Source: Candidatus Thiodiazotropha sp. (ex Myrtea sp. 'scaly one' KF741663) (lineage in GTDB: Bacteria; Pseudomonadota; Gammaproteobacteria; Chromatiales; Chromatiaceae). Taken from it: a DNA stretch of 64,000 nt. Location: assembly GCA_025655555.1 (NCBI GenBank), contig JAHXIQ010000004.1:372001-436000 (forward strand). The letters are read 5' to 3'. This document shows positions 8,603-16,062 of this stretch, one piece after another. The notes beneath the pieces were generated by a model. That model searched no databases. It was not told the DNA's origin and saw only the letters and a list, made by a program, of their open reading frames with translations. Each line of letters begins with the position of its first letter. The first letter of the stretch is position 1. Made by a program: the position numbers and the translations under genes.

Positions 8603-9211
8603 ATGAATAGGGCCATGCTTTCACTTTTGCTTGTCGTGTTGTCAGTTCAGGGTCATGCCGGTCAACTGATGATTGATGATGTATTCGAGATTCTGTCTGT
8701 GGATGGGCAGGAGAGTGAAGGATCACTGCTGAAACACGTGGACCGCGTTGAATTAAGCGAAGGCAGCCACGAAATTACTCTGCGCTATAAGGACCTTGCC
8801 GTTGATCCGGATCTTGGTTATGAAGCGGTGGTCGTCTCCCAGCCTTTCTCTATATCAGTTAATACCGTGGCAGGTGCCGTCTATCAGATCGAACCGGATA
8901 AATCCGCTGTACGGAATAAACATGCATATGCGGCGAATCCTGTTGTAACAATTCGATCGCCTGGGGGTATGAGAGAGGTATTGGTCAATAAGGATTTGTC
9001 GACAAAGCCTGCCAGTAAGGGGAGATATGGAGAATCTGCGACCCCTCAAACATCATCTGAGAAGCAAAAGATTTCTTCATTTTCCAAGGAAAATGAAGCT
9101 GATATACAGGAAAGACAATCTGAACCGGGTGAAAGGCTGAGACACTGGTGGGGTAAGGCCGATAGAAAAACACGACAGTTATTCATGGGTTGGGTAGTCG
9201 GCAATGAATAG
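8603..9211 (+). CDS. Exported DUF2057-like protein
   Basis: A 202-residue protein with a signal peptide (MNRAMLSLLLVVLSVQGHAG). The following stretch, LMIDDVFEILSVDG, then RVELSEGSHEITLRYKDL and VSQPFSISV, resembles the DUF2057/YccT family of periplasmic proteins of unknown role. The last third is polar and low in structure. The start at 8603 follows GAGGGAGATAATA, and the frame further upstream contains the porin terminator, so it is not coding. It may need its own promoter, or depend on read-through. Confidence 0.7.
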   Translation: MNRAMLSLLLVVLSVQGHAGQLMIDDVFEILSVDGQESEGSLLKHVDRVELSEGSHEITLRYKDLAVDPDLGYEAVVVSQPFSISVNTVAGAVYQIEPDKSAVRNKHAYAANPVVTIRSPGGMREVLVNKDLSTKPASKGRYGESATPQTSSEKQKISSFSKENEADIQERQSEPGERLRHWWGKADRKTRQLFMGWVVGNE

Positions 9212-9278
9212 GTTTTCTGTATTGGGTTTAGAATCGGGTGAGTGATGTTTGCTTCAGTCTTTTTTGGAAATAATTCAA

Positions 9279-9908
9279 CTAAATAAGTACAAAATCAAAG
9301 CTTGCAGAAAACGTGGCTCCATTTTTATTTGAGGGTATGAAATCAGCTACTGCCAATGGCCTCAGTTCCACTGGGATTCGCTGGAATAGGAAGTCCTCTG
9401 CATTGCGGGGGTCGTCAGCGATATAGATCTGGGTGACGAAAGGCCTCATACCCTGACGGAAAACTGCTGCATGGATATGCGGCGTTCTACCTGGATAGGA
9501 TACGGGGCGGATGGTACGGAATCGGTAGCGTCCCTTTTGGTCAGTCAAAGTATGGCCGAATCCCTGGAAATTTGGATCCATAGGGATTGTCTGGTTGTCA
9601 CCGGAATGGCGATATCGGCCATTGGCATCGCATTGCCATATTTCGATTCGAACGCTATCTAGGGGATTCCCACCTGCGTCAAGCACCTGCCCGGAAAGGT
9701 CGGTGATCTCTCCTGCAGCAATACCCGCTATGCCTGGAATATGCGTCAGGTCGCTATCCTTATCAGGCAGTGGAAGGTCGGGATAGAATGGCCCAGCAGT
9801 CTGGCGGGGGGTGAGCAGCCGTCCAGCGCCCCATGCCGGTAGAGACAATAGGCCTATGCCGGTACCAATAAAAAGATGTCGCCTTGTCTTGTCTATTTGT
9901 TCATTCAT
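9279..9908 (-). CDS. Exported intradiol ring-cleavage dioxygenase
   Basis: Resembles the protocatechuate/catechol intradiol dioxygenases, which open aromatic diols between the hydroxyls with a non-haem Fe(III). The four iron ligands of the family are present in order: Y99 (GRYRH), Y138 (RPVSYPG), H144 and H146 (TPHIHAAVF). The N-terminus has RRHLFIGTGIGLLSLPAWGA, a twin-arginine-like signal, so the enzyme is probably exported folded. This is a known feature of a subset of the family whose substrates are uncertain. The start at 9908 puts the RR at residues 9-10; upstream in-frame sequence to 9950 looks non-coding. No other aromatic-degradation gene is nearby. Confidence 0.85.
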   Translation of the reverse strand: MNEQIDKTRRHLFIGTGIGLLSLPAWGAGRLLTPRQTAGPFYPDLPLPDKDSDLTHIPGIAGIAAGEITDLSGQVLDAGGNPLDSVRIEIWQCDANGRYRHSGDNQTIPMDPNFQGFGHTLTDQKGRYRFRTIRPVSYPGRTPHIHAAVFRQGMRPFVTQIYIADDPRNAEDFLFQRIPVELRPLAVADFIPSNKNGATFSASFDFVLI

Positions 9909-10165
9909 ACGCCATCTCACTGATCTCACAGACAAATAATCCGACATCACCTGCTAGGGTTTGTTCATATAATAGATAACTGTGTTTATATACTTGTATG
10001 CCTTGGTAACTTGTCAATAACTGTGAATCCCTGACAATCTGCAGGACAAAGTAAGGGTTGTAAATTATGATGTTATTCAGGTAAATAGCACATGGTTTGG
10101 GTGGCTTAACGCTAAGCTTGATAACCTGAACGCAGTAGGAATACAAACAGAGACTGGGCTAAGAA

Positions 10166-11707
10166 ATGAAGAATCTTCTGCTTGTTTTGTTAATTGTTTT
10201 AAATGGATTGACCGGTTGTGCAGTCAACCCGGTCACGGGAAAGAATCAGTTGAGCCTGGTTTCCGAAGCGCAGGAATTGGAAATTGGCAGAAAAAACTAC
10301 ACCCCCTTGCGTCAGTCTCAGGGAGGGGATTATGTGGTGGATAAGGCGCTGACGGCTTATGTAAGTGAGGTGGGGCAAAAACTGGCAGCTGTCAGCGACC
10401 GCAAGCTTCCCTACGAATTCAAAGTGCTTAACAGCTCTGTGCCCAATGCCTGGGCACTTCCTGGCGGTAAGATATCCCTCAACAGGGGTTTACTGACAGA
10501 ACTGGAGAGTGAAGCGGAGCTGGCGGCCGTGCTGGGGCATGAGATCACCCATGCTGCAGCGAAGCATACGGCTAGCAGTATGTCTCGCGGGATGCTGATT
10601 CAGGGTGCGGTATTGGCGACGGTTGTCGGTACGCAGGATAAAGACTATGCACAGCTGGCGACGCTTGGTGCAGGCATTGGTGCGCAATTGGTGACCCAAA
10701 AATATGGGCGGGATGCAGAGCGAGAGTCAGATTTCTATGGTATGAAATATATGTCGAAGGCTGGTTATGACCCACAAGGTGCGGTCGATTTGCAAAAGAC
10801 ATTCGTACGGCTCTCTGAGGGGAAAAACCAGGATTGGCTCAGTGGTCTCTTCGCCAGTCATCCCCCCTCACAGGAGCGGGTTGAGAATAACCTTGCGACG
10901 GTTGCTACCCTGCCTCAAGGCGGTACGCGTGGTGAGCGCCGGTTCAAGCAAAAGACCGCGCATATTAAGCGCACAAAGCCAGCCTACGATGCCTATGATG
11001 AGGGACGCAAGGCATTAAAGGATAACGATTCAGGCTTGGCGAGGTCCTTAGCGAAAAAAGCAATACGTCTAGAACCCAACGAAGGGCACTTCCACGCGTT
11101 GCTGGGTGATGTGGAAGAAAAAAATAACCGCCATAAGACAGCTAAGCGGCATTATGACAAAGCAATAAAGCTGAATGATGAATTTTTTTACTACTATCTG
11201 ATGCGAGGCCAGGTTAATGAGACCTTAAAGGCCTCTGCGGCTGCCAAGCGGGATCTGGAAAAAAGTGTACAGTTACTGCCTACTGCGAATGCTTACACTT
11301 CACTTGGCAACATTGCAAAACGTGAAGGTGATTTGAAGCGTGCCAAGACTTACTACACGAAAGCTGCATCAAACAAGTCAAAGCAGGGAAAGTTAGCCTA
11401 TCGTTCTCTGATGGAACTCGATTTGTCAGATAATCCTCAAAATTACATAAAACTACAGACGGGGCTGGATAATGATGGCAGACTGAAAGCTGCATTGTCT
11501 AATCCAACACCAAGCAATGTCAGAGATGTGGTAGTAACGGTTCAATATCGTGATACCAATGGAAGGGTACGGAAAGTCAATCGTTCCTATAAAGGAAAAC
11601 TGGCAGCAGGAAAAAAACGAATTGTCGATCTTGGATTTGCAAAGCTCACCAAAGATCAGCTATCAAATATAAAAGCTAGTATTACTGGTGCGCGACTTGC
11701 TGAATAG
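10166..11707 (+). CDS. M48-family zinc metalloprotease lipoprotein with TPR repeats
   Basis: A 513-residue probable lipoprotein (lipobox LTGC, Cys18) with a M48 peptidase domain. The zinc motif HEITH is at 125-129 and the third ligand Glu lies in RDAERESDFYG around 180. A C-terminal helical half carries TPR-like repeats (for example YDEGRKALKDNDSGLARSLAKKA, then HFHALLGDVEEKNNRHKTAKRHYDKA). The architecture is that of periplasmic BepA/LoiP-type proteases involved in outer-membrane quality control. A second, distinct M48-TPR protein is encoded at 32247. It is followed by a structured repeat element rather than a simple terminator. Confidence 0.85.
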   Translation: MKNLLLVLLIVLNGLTGCAVNPVTGKNQLSLVSEAQELEIGRKNYTPLRQSQGGDYVVDKALTAYVSEVGQKLAAVSDRKLPYEFKVLNSSVPNAWALPGGKISLNRGLLTELESEAELAAVLGHEITHAAAKHTASSMSRGMLIQGAVLATVVGTQDKDYAQLATLGAGIGAQLVTQKYGRDAERESDFYGMKYMSKAGYDPQGAVDLQKTFVRLSEGKNQDWLSGLFASHPPSQERVENNLATVATLPQGGTRGERRFKQKTAHIKRTKPAYDAYDEGRKALKDNDSGLARSLAKKAIRLEPNEGHFHALLGDVEEKNNRHKTAKRHYDKAIKLNDEFFYYYLMRGQVNETLKASAAAKRDLEKSVQLLPTANAYTSLGNIAKREGDLKRAKTYYTKAASNKSKQGKLAYRSLMELDLSDNPQNYIKLQTGLDNDGRLKAALSNPTPSNVRDVVVTVQYRDTNGRVRKVNRSYKGKLAAGKKRIVDLGFAKLTKDQLSNIKASITGARLAE

Positions 11708-11743
11708 TTAAATCAGCAGTTGATGACTGAATGATTGCCTGAG

Positions 11744-11860
11744 TTAGGGCCTGTTAACACTAATCCAATGCGCCCTCTTGAGCCTGAAAAAGCACCAATC
11801 AAGGCGCACCCTAAGGGCACTTCCTTCGGGGCGTATTGGATTGGTGTTAACAGGCCCTAA
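11744..11860. repeat. Inverted-repeat element, short copy with inverted core
   Basis: A 117-bp element bounded by TAGGGCCTGTTAACAC and its complement; the two arms match over about 25 bases with one mismatch. The core (agcctgaaaaagcaccaatc onward) is the reverse complement of the right half of the cores at 13118 and 54553, so this copy is a shortened version in opposite orientation. TA flanks both ends. It contains no ORF. It sits directly between the M48 protease and MscS genes. Confidence 0.85.
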
Positions 11861-11925
11861 ATTGAACATATCTTCGATAATACTTATTACAATAGATGAA
11901 ATAAAAAACAGAGAATACATTTAAT

Positions 11926-13098
11926 ATGGCTGATACAAAGACTGAAACCATTATCGATGAGCCTACAGCCCCCGTTGAGTCTGTTCTTACCGAAGGTATG
12001 GAGGAGCTGGTCGAGAAGATAGATGTACCAGTTCAGCTTGAGCCCTTTGTTGCGATGTTTGGAAATCAACCTTGGATTAAAGGATTGCTGGTACTCTTCA
12101 TCTTCCTCGTTCTGGCGAAAGTTGTTGAGTGGGTGGTGATACCCCTGATCAGACGCCTCACTGCTCGTACATCAACGCATATTGATGATCTGATTGTGAC
12201 TCATATCCGCAACCCCATGTTTTGGACAATAGCTTTGATTGGGGCCTTGGTTGCAGCCGCTGTCTCTGGTGTAGATGCAGAGTCTCGCAGTGCTATGACT
12301 TCTTTTGTTATTTCGGTGCTTATTTTTCTTTGGATGTTATTTGCCGTTCGTGCATCCAAGTTAATACTATCGGCTGCCAGCCAATATGCTAAGCCAAAAG
12401 CCTTGGTAAGACCGCAAACATTGCCCTTGTTCACCAATCTGATAGCAATCGCGATTATCGTTTTTGCTGTCTATTTCATTTTTCAGTCATGGCATGTGGA
12501 TATGACAGCCTGGTTAGCATCCGCCGGTATCGCAGGTATCGCAATCGGTTTTGCCGCCAAAGATACATTGGCAAATCTGTTCTCAGGTGTTTTTATCATG
12601 GCCGACTCTCCGTACAAGATAGGTGACTATGTGGTGCTTGATGACGGGGGTGGTCTGCGTGGTAAGGTGACTCATATCGGAATACGGAGTACGAGGTTGC
12701 TGACCCGAGATGACGTAGAGGTAACTATACCAAATTCCATTATGGGTAATTCAAAGGTGGTCAACGAATCCGGTGGCCCCCATTTAAAATATCGCATCAG
12801 GGTTGCTGTCGGTGTGGCCTACGGTTCAGATATCGATCAAGTTCGAGAAGTGCTGATGTCGGTTGCCAATGAGTCTGATGCTGTGTGTGCTGAGCCGGAA
12901 GCTCGTGTACGCTTTCGTACTTTCGGTGCTTCTTCGCTCGATTTCGAACTGCTTTGCTGGGTAAATAATCCAGAGCTGCGCGGTCGCGTATTGGATGCGC
13001 TGAATACTGCTATCTACAAGAGATTCCTCAAAGAAGGCATAGAGATCCCATTCTCCAAGCAGGACCTCTATATTAAGGAGTTGCCTGGGGCAGAATAG
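11926..13098 (+). CDS. MscS-family mechanosensitive channel
   Basis: A 390-residue inner-membrane protein. After a soluble acidic N-terminus (about 60 residues) come transmembrane segments near 50-70, 100-115, 125-145 and 165-185. The pore helix is WLASAGIAGIAIGFAAKDTLANLFSGV, followed by the beta-domain FIMADSPYKIGDYVVL and PNSIMGNSKVVN, all hallmarks of the MscS fold. It opens on membrane tension to release solutes during osmotic down-shock. It is flanked by two copies of the inverted-repeat element. Confidence 0.92.
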   Translation: MADTKTETIIDEPTAPVESVLTEGMEELVEKIDVPVQLEPFVAMFGNQPWIKGLLVLFIFLVLAKVVEWVVIPLIRRLTARTSTHIDDLIVTHIRNPMFWTIALIGALVAAAVSGVDAESRSAMTSFVISVLIFLWMLFAVRASKLILSAASQYAKPKALVRPQTLPLFTNLIAIAIIVFAVYFIFQSWHVDMTAWLASAGIAGIAIGFAAKDTLANLFSGVFIMADSPYKIGDYVVLDDGGGLRGKVTHIGIRSTRLLTRDDVEVTIPNSIMGNSKVVNESGGPHLKYRIRVAVGVAYGSDIDQVREVLMSVANESDAVCAEPEARVRFRTFGASSLDFELLCWVNNPELRGRVLDALNTAIYKRFLKEGIEIPFSKQDLYIKELPGAE

Positions 13099-13117
13099 CA
13101 GACGTTCCCTTTTCTGC

Positions 13118-13348
13118 TAGGGCCAGTTAACACTGATCCAATCCGCCCTGCTGGAGTTGTTTTTGTGCCCAGCAAGGCAGAATGAGCGTGGTGTAGCTCG
13201 GCTACATGAGCTAATGATAACACCGCTGGGTGCGAAAACAGCGCCAGCCCTTCGGGTTGCGCCCCGAAGGAAGTGCCCTTGGGGTGCGCCTTGATTGGCG
13301 CTTTTTCAGGCTCAACAGGGCATATTGGATTAGTGTTAACAGGCCCTA
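13118..13348. repeat. Inverted-repeat element, 231-bp copy with internal hairpins
   Basis: The outer ends TAGGGCCAGTTAACACTG... and ...TAGTGTTAACAGGCCCTA pair over about 33 bases with four mismatches. Inside, 13150-13173 pairs with 13225-13248 (GCTGG...CCAGC arms). TGTAGC/GCTACA forms another hairpin and GCCCTTCGGGT a small tetraloop stem. TA flanks both ends. No coding frame is convincing. Confidence 0.85.
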
Positions 13349-13402
13349 AGAGCGGCTATTGGTATTTTTCACATACTTCTTGTAAGGGCAACTATACCCA
13401 GG

Positions 13403-13930
13403 CTATTTGCACTCTCCTATAGAGCCCTCTGCGCAGATTCTTCCGTCAGTCCATACTGCGTTGTCAAATTTGGCCTTGATCAGTATGGCGCGATGTAAAT
13501 TTGCACCTCGTAGATCAGCGCCACTGAGATCAGCATCAAACAGACTGGCGCCAGTAAGGTTGGCAAACATCAAATTAGAATTCCGCAGATTCACGCCGTG
13601 TAGATGAGCATACTCAAGGTTGCTTAGCATTAGGTTTGTCTCGTTGAGATTTGCCAGTTGAAAAATCGACCAAGAAAAATTAGCCCTTTCAAAATTGGAC
13701 CGATCAAGTCGGGCAGATGCTAAAGAAGATTCATGCATATCAACACCTGGCGCATCCACATCAATCAATATGGCCCAGGAGCATTGTGCTTCCGGCTCGA
13801 GTTTACAGACAGTATTTACATAGGCGGATTCGGTGATGTTTTCAGTCCAGGCCAGCGCCGGTAAATGCCAGGAGCCTATTAAAAATAAGATAAGGATTTG
13901 ATTGAAAAAAGTACGCTTCAATTGACGCAT
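13403..13930 (-). CDS. Exported pentapeptide-repeat protein
   Basis: A 175-residue protein with a signal peptide (RTFFNQILILFLIGSWHLPALAW). About 80-90 residues of A(D/N)LXX-type pentapeptides follow (for example SNLEYAHLHGVNLRNSNLMFANL, SGADLRGANL), which fold as a right-handed quadrilateral beta-helix. Two cysteines near the C-terminus (RICAEGSIGEC) and two in the region before the repeats (CKLEPEAQC) could form disulfides. Function of such exported versions is unknown. Confidence 0.85.
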   Translation of the reverse strand: MRQLKRTFFNQILILFLIGSWHLPALAWTENITESAYVNTVCKLEPEAQCSWAILIDVDAPGVDMHESSLASARLDRSNFERANFSWSIFQLANLNETNLMLSNLEYAHLHGVNLRNSNLMFANLTGASLFDADLSGADLRGANLHRAILIKAKFDNAVWTDGRICAEGSIGECK

Positions 13931-14043
13931 GTTGTCGCTCCCTGGTGTTGAATTAGATATCGCGTATCTACTGCAGGGTCGCGATAGTGTCGACCTATCA
14001 CTAGGTCCTGACTCTATGTTTTATCGTAGAACAATAATTTTCG

Positions 14044-14057
14044 TTGATCTATGACAA
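14044..14057. promoter_or_regulatory. FNR-like half-symmetric site
   Basis: TTGATCTATGACAA resembles the FNR/Anr box TTGAT-N4-ATCAA and is nearly identical to the site upstream of ccoN at 45019, which has TCAA in place of ACAA. It lies between the divergent pentapeptide-repeat gene and the DUF3012 lipoprotein gene, 114 and 176 bases from the two starts. The right arm is imperfect, so the call is weak. Confidence 0.3.
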
Positions 14058-14232
14058 TTAGCGTTCCCTTCTACAGATGATTGGAAATATTGAGTTCTGG
14101 AAATGGTGAGGATATAGATGCTTAGTGCGCGACATCACTACCATATTTTAATACCCGCTTTTAAAGAATGTTAACAAACACTTGGTAAATCTTATGTATT
14201 AATAACAACCTATACAATCAAGGGGTTATTTT

Positions 14233-14409
14233 ATGAAAAAACACTACAGGATCTTTCTCGTTTCCATGACAGGTGTTCTGTTTCTGACTCTCTCAGGTTG
14301 CGCTCAGGTTGGCAGTGAACGCTGGTGCAATAATATGAAAGATAAGGCAAAAGCTGACTGGACCGCAGGTGAAGCCGCAGATTTTGCAAAACATTGTATT
14401 TTAAAATAG
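14233..14409 (+). CDS. Small DUF3012-like lipoprotein
   Basis: A 58-residue lipoprotein. It has signal sequence MKKHYRIFLVSMTGVLFLTLSGC with the lipobox Cys at 23, then GSERWCNNMKDKAKADWTAGEAADFAKHCIL, which matches the pattern of the DUF3012 family (short lipoproteins with W-C-x3-M-K and a closing H-C). Function unknown. GGGG lies a few bases upstream of the ATG. It is 10 bases from the next gene, so the two probably form an operon. Confidence 0.8.
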   Translation: MKKHYRIFLVSMTGVLFLTLSGCAQVGSERWCNNMKDKAKADWTAGEAADFAKHCILK

Positions 14410-14419
14410 AGGTTCACTC

Positions 14420-14668
14420 ATGGATTTAACATCACTTCTGATCTTTCTCGCGATCGGTGCGGTCGCAGGCTGGTTGGCTGGTAACTTAATGAGAGGGGGC
14501 GGTTTCGGACTGCTGGTGAATATCCTCGTCGGTATAGTCGGTGCTGTGGTTGGTGGCTGGGTTTTCGGAATACTGGGTATTTCCGTAAATGGACTGATTG
14601 GGTCCCTTATTACAGCTGTGGCTGGTGCTGCGCTATTACTGCTTATCGTAGGATTAATAAAAAAATAA
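14420..14668 (+). CDS. GlsB/YeaQ/YmgE-type stress-response membrane protein
   Basis: An 82-residue, almost entirely hydrophobic glycine-rich protein with three predicted membrane segments (LIFLAIGAVAGWLAGNLMRGGGFGLLVNILVGIVGAVVGGWV). This matches the transglycosylase-associated/GlsB-YeaQ-YmgE family, often induced by envelope or acid stress; the biochemical role is unknown. Its start overlaps the tail of a GAGGTTCACTC leader 10 bases after the DUF3012 gene. Confidence 0.85.
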   Translation: MDLTSLLIFLAIGAVAGWLAGNLMRGGGFGLLVNILVGIVGAVVGGWVFGILGISVNGLIGSLITAVAGAALLLLIVGLIKK

Positions 14669-14690
14669 GGGCTATCAGTAGCTCTTTTTT

Positions 14691-14720
14691 ACAGTAACCC
14701 CCTCCTGTGGGGGTTACTGT
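14691..14720 (+). terminator. Hairpin after the GlsB-type gene
   Basis: A perfect 12-bp stem ACAGTAACCCCC / GGGGGTTACTGT with a 6-base loop, 22 bases after the stop codon. A T-run (cttttttt-like) precedes it and none follows, so it is either a processing/stability hairpin or a poor terminator. Confidence 0.55.
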
Positions 14721-15183
14721 CAATCAAATAATTCCCACGATCAAACGCTAATACATGTAATGATTATGTAATCATAGCTGGTGTATTCAACCGGTTTGAA
14801 TTGCTAGTCAGCTCTTGTTGAAATCAGGCGTTACTGAAATATTTACCTGGCTGTAGTGATCATACTTCAATGACTGTATGACACACTGGGGTGAGAGCGG
14901 ACGGATAAGATGTGTACTTTAGCTATTTTTAATATTGGTTTTATGATCTAACGTCAGGACAGATTCTGTATGCTATCTTGAATGATGATGGATATTAGGT
15001 TACCTAGGAAATCCCAGAATAATTGATTTTATTGAGAGAACATCAGAGCAAGAGTGTTCTATAGTTCAAGGTACAACAATCTAGATTCCGTTTTGTGATT
15101 GGAGTAAATCTTAAGCATATAATTTAGTGCCAATGGCATGATTATGCTTGATGGCGGAGAAATTATTCAGGGAAAAGGGTTGA
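14721..15183. other. Long AT-rich intergenic region
   Basis: About 460 bases without an ORF of protein-like composition on either strand. No RNA gene or repeat was recognised. It presumably holds the promoter of the PhnD-like/GGDEF-EAL pair, but no convincing -35/-10 pair can be singled out by eye. Confidence 0.5.
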
Positions 15184-16062
15184 GTGGACGGCAGAAATCT
15201 CGTCTTGAAATGGTCTTATCACCATTTTAGGGTGCTATCCCTAGTGGTTGGGATACTTGTGGCCAGTACAAGTATGGCAGAGTCACTGATCCTTGGTATT
15301 CATCCTTATCGGCCACACGCAGAGCTGATCGAGATGTTTTCTCCATTAGCACAATATCTCACTCAAGAGACCGGTCAGACTGTCGAAGTGCGAGTCGGTG
15401 AATCATACGAGTCTCATTTCAAAGCAATACTACAGGGCAAGGTTGATTTCGCATTTCTGGGTCCTGCAATATATGTGAAGTTAACTCGTGAGAATGAGGT
15501 TCCTCATCTACTTGCCAGACTGGAAATCAACGGACGTCCTACTTTCACTGGTAGAATTATTAGTAGAGAAGGCAGCGGGGTTGAGACGCTAGAAGATCTA
15601 AGGCATACCCACTTTGCATTTGGCAGCCTATCCTCCACAATGAGCCATCTGGTACCCAGGCAGATGCTTTATGAGGCAGGAATAGATGTGACTGATTTCG
15701 CAGGACACCAGTTCTACAGTAATCATAATAATGTTGCGCTGGCCATACTTGCAGGTGATGCAGATGCCGGCGCGGTAAAAGAAGCAGTCTACGAAAAGTA
15801 TCGACCTCTTGGGATTGTATCAATCGCTACCACGCCAGAGATTTCTGAACATCTTTTTATCGCACCGATCGGGACAGACCCAGCTAAGGTAGTAAGACTA
15901 CGTCATCATCTTCTAAGCCTGACAGCTGAAAATCCAATAACCAGGCAGGTGCTGGGTCCTATCAAGAGGACAGCTACTGCACTGGTTAAAGTAGAGAGTG
16001 ATGATTACCTTGAATTGAGGAAAATTCTCGCAGCATTGAGAGACCGAGGTGTGATCGAATGA
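15184..16062 (+). CDS. PhnD-like periplasmic phosphate/phosphonate-binding protein
   Basis: A 292-residue exported solute-binding protein of the PhnD/SsuA2 type. It has a GTG start, an N-terminal hydrophobic segment (LSLVVGILVASTSMAES), then the family blocks LGIHPYRPHAELIEMFSPLAQYL, VDFAFLGPAIYVKL, FAFGSLSSTMSHLVPRQML and VALAILAGDADAGAVKEAVYE. No ABC permease or ATPase is nearby. Instead, its stop overlaps the start of a membrane GGDEF/EAL protein by 4 bases. It is therefore probably a sensor partner that reports a phosphorus- or other ligand to c-di-GMP turnover rather than a transporter component. Confidence 0.85.
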   Translation: MDGRNLVLKWSYHHFRVLSLVVGILVASTSMAESLILGIHPYRPHAELIEMFSPLAQYLTQETGQTVEVRVGESYESHFKAILQGKVDFAFLGPAIYVKLTRENEVPHLLARLEINGRPTFTGRIISREGSGVETLEDLRHTHFAFGSLSSTMSHLVPRQMLYEAGIDVTDFAGHQFYSNHNNVALAILAGDADAGAVKEAVYEKYRPLGIVSIATTPEISEHLFIAPIGTDPAKVVRLRHHLLSLTAENPITRQVLGPIKRTATALVKVESDDYLELRKILAALRDRGVIE

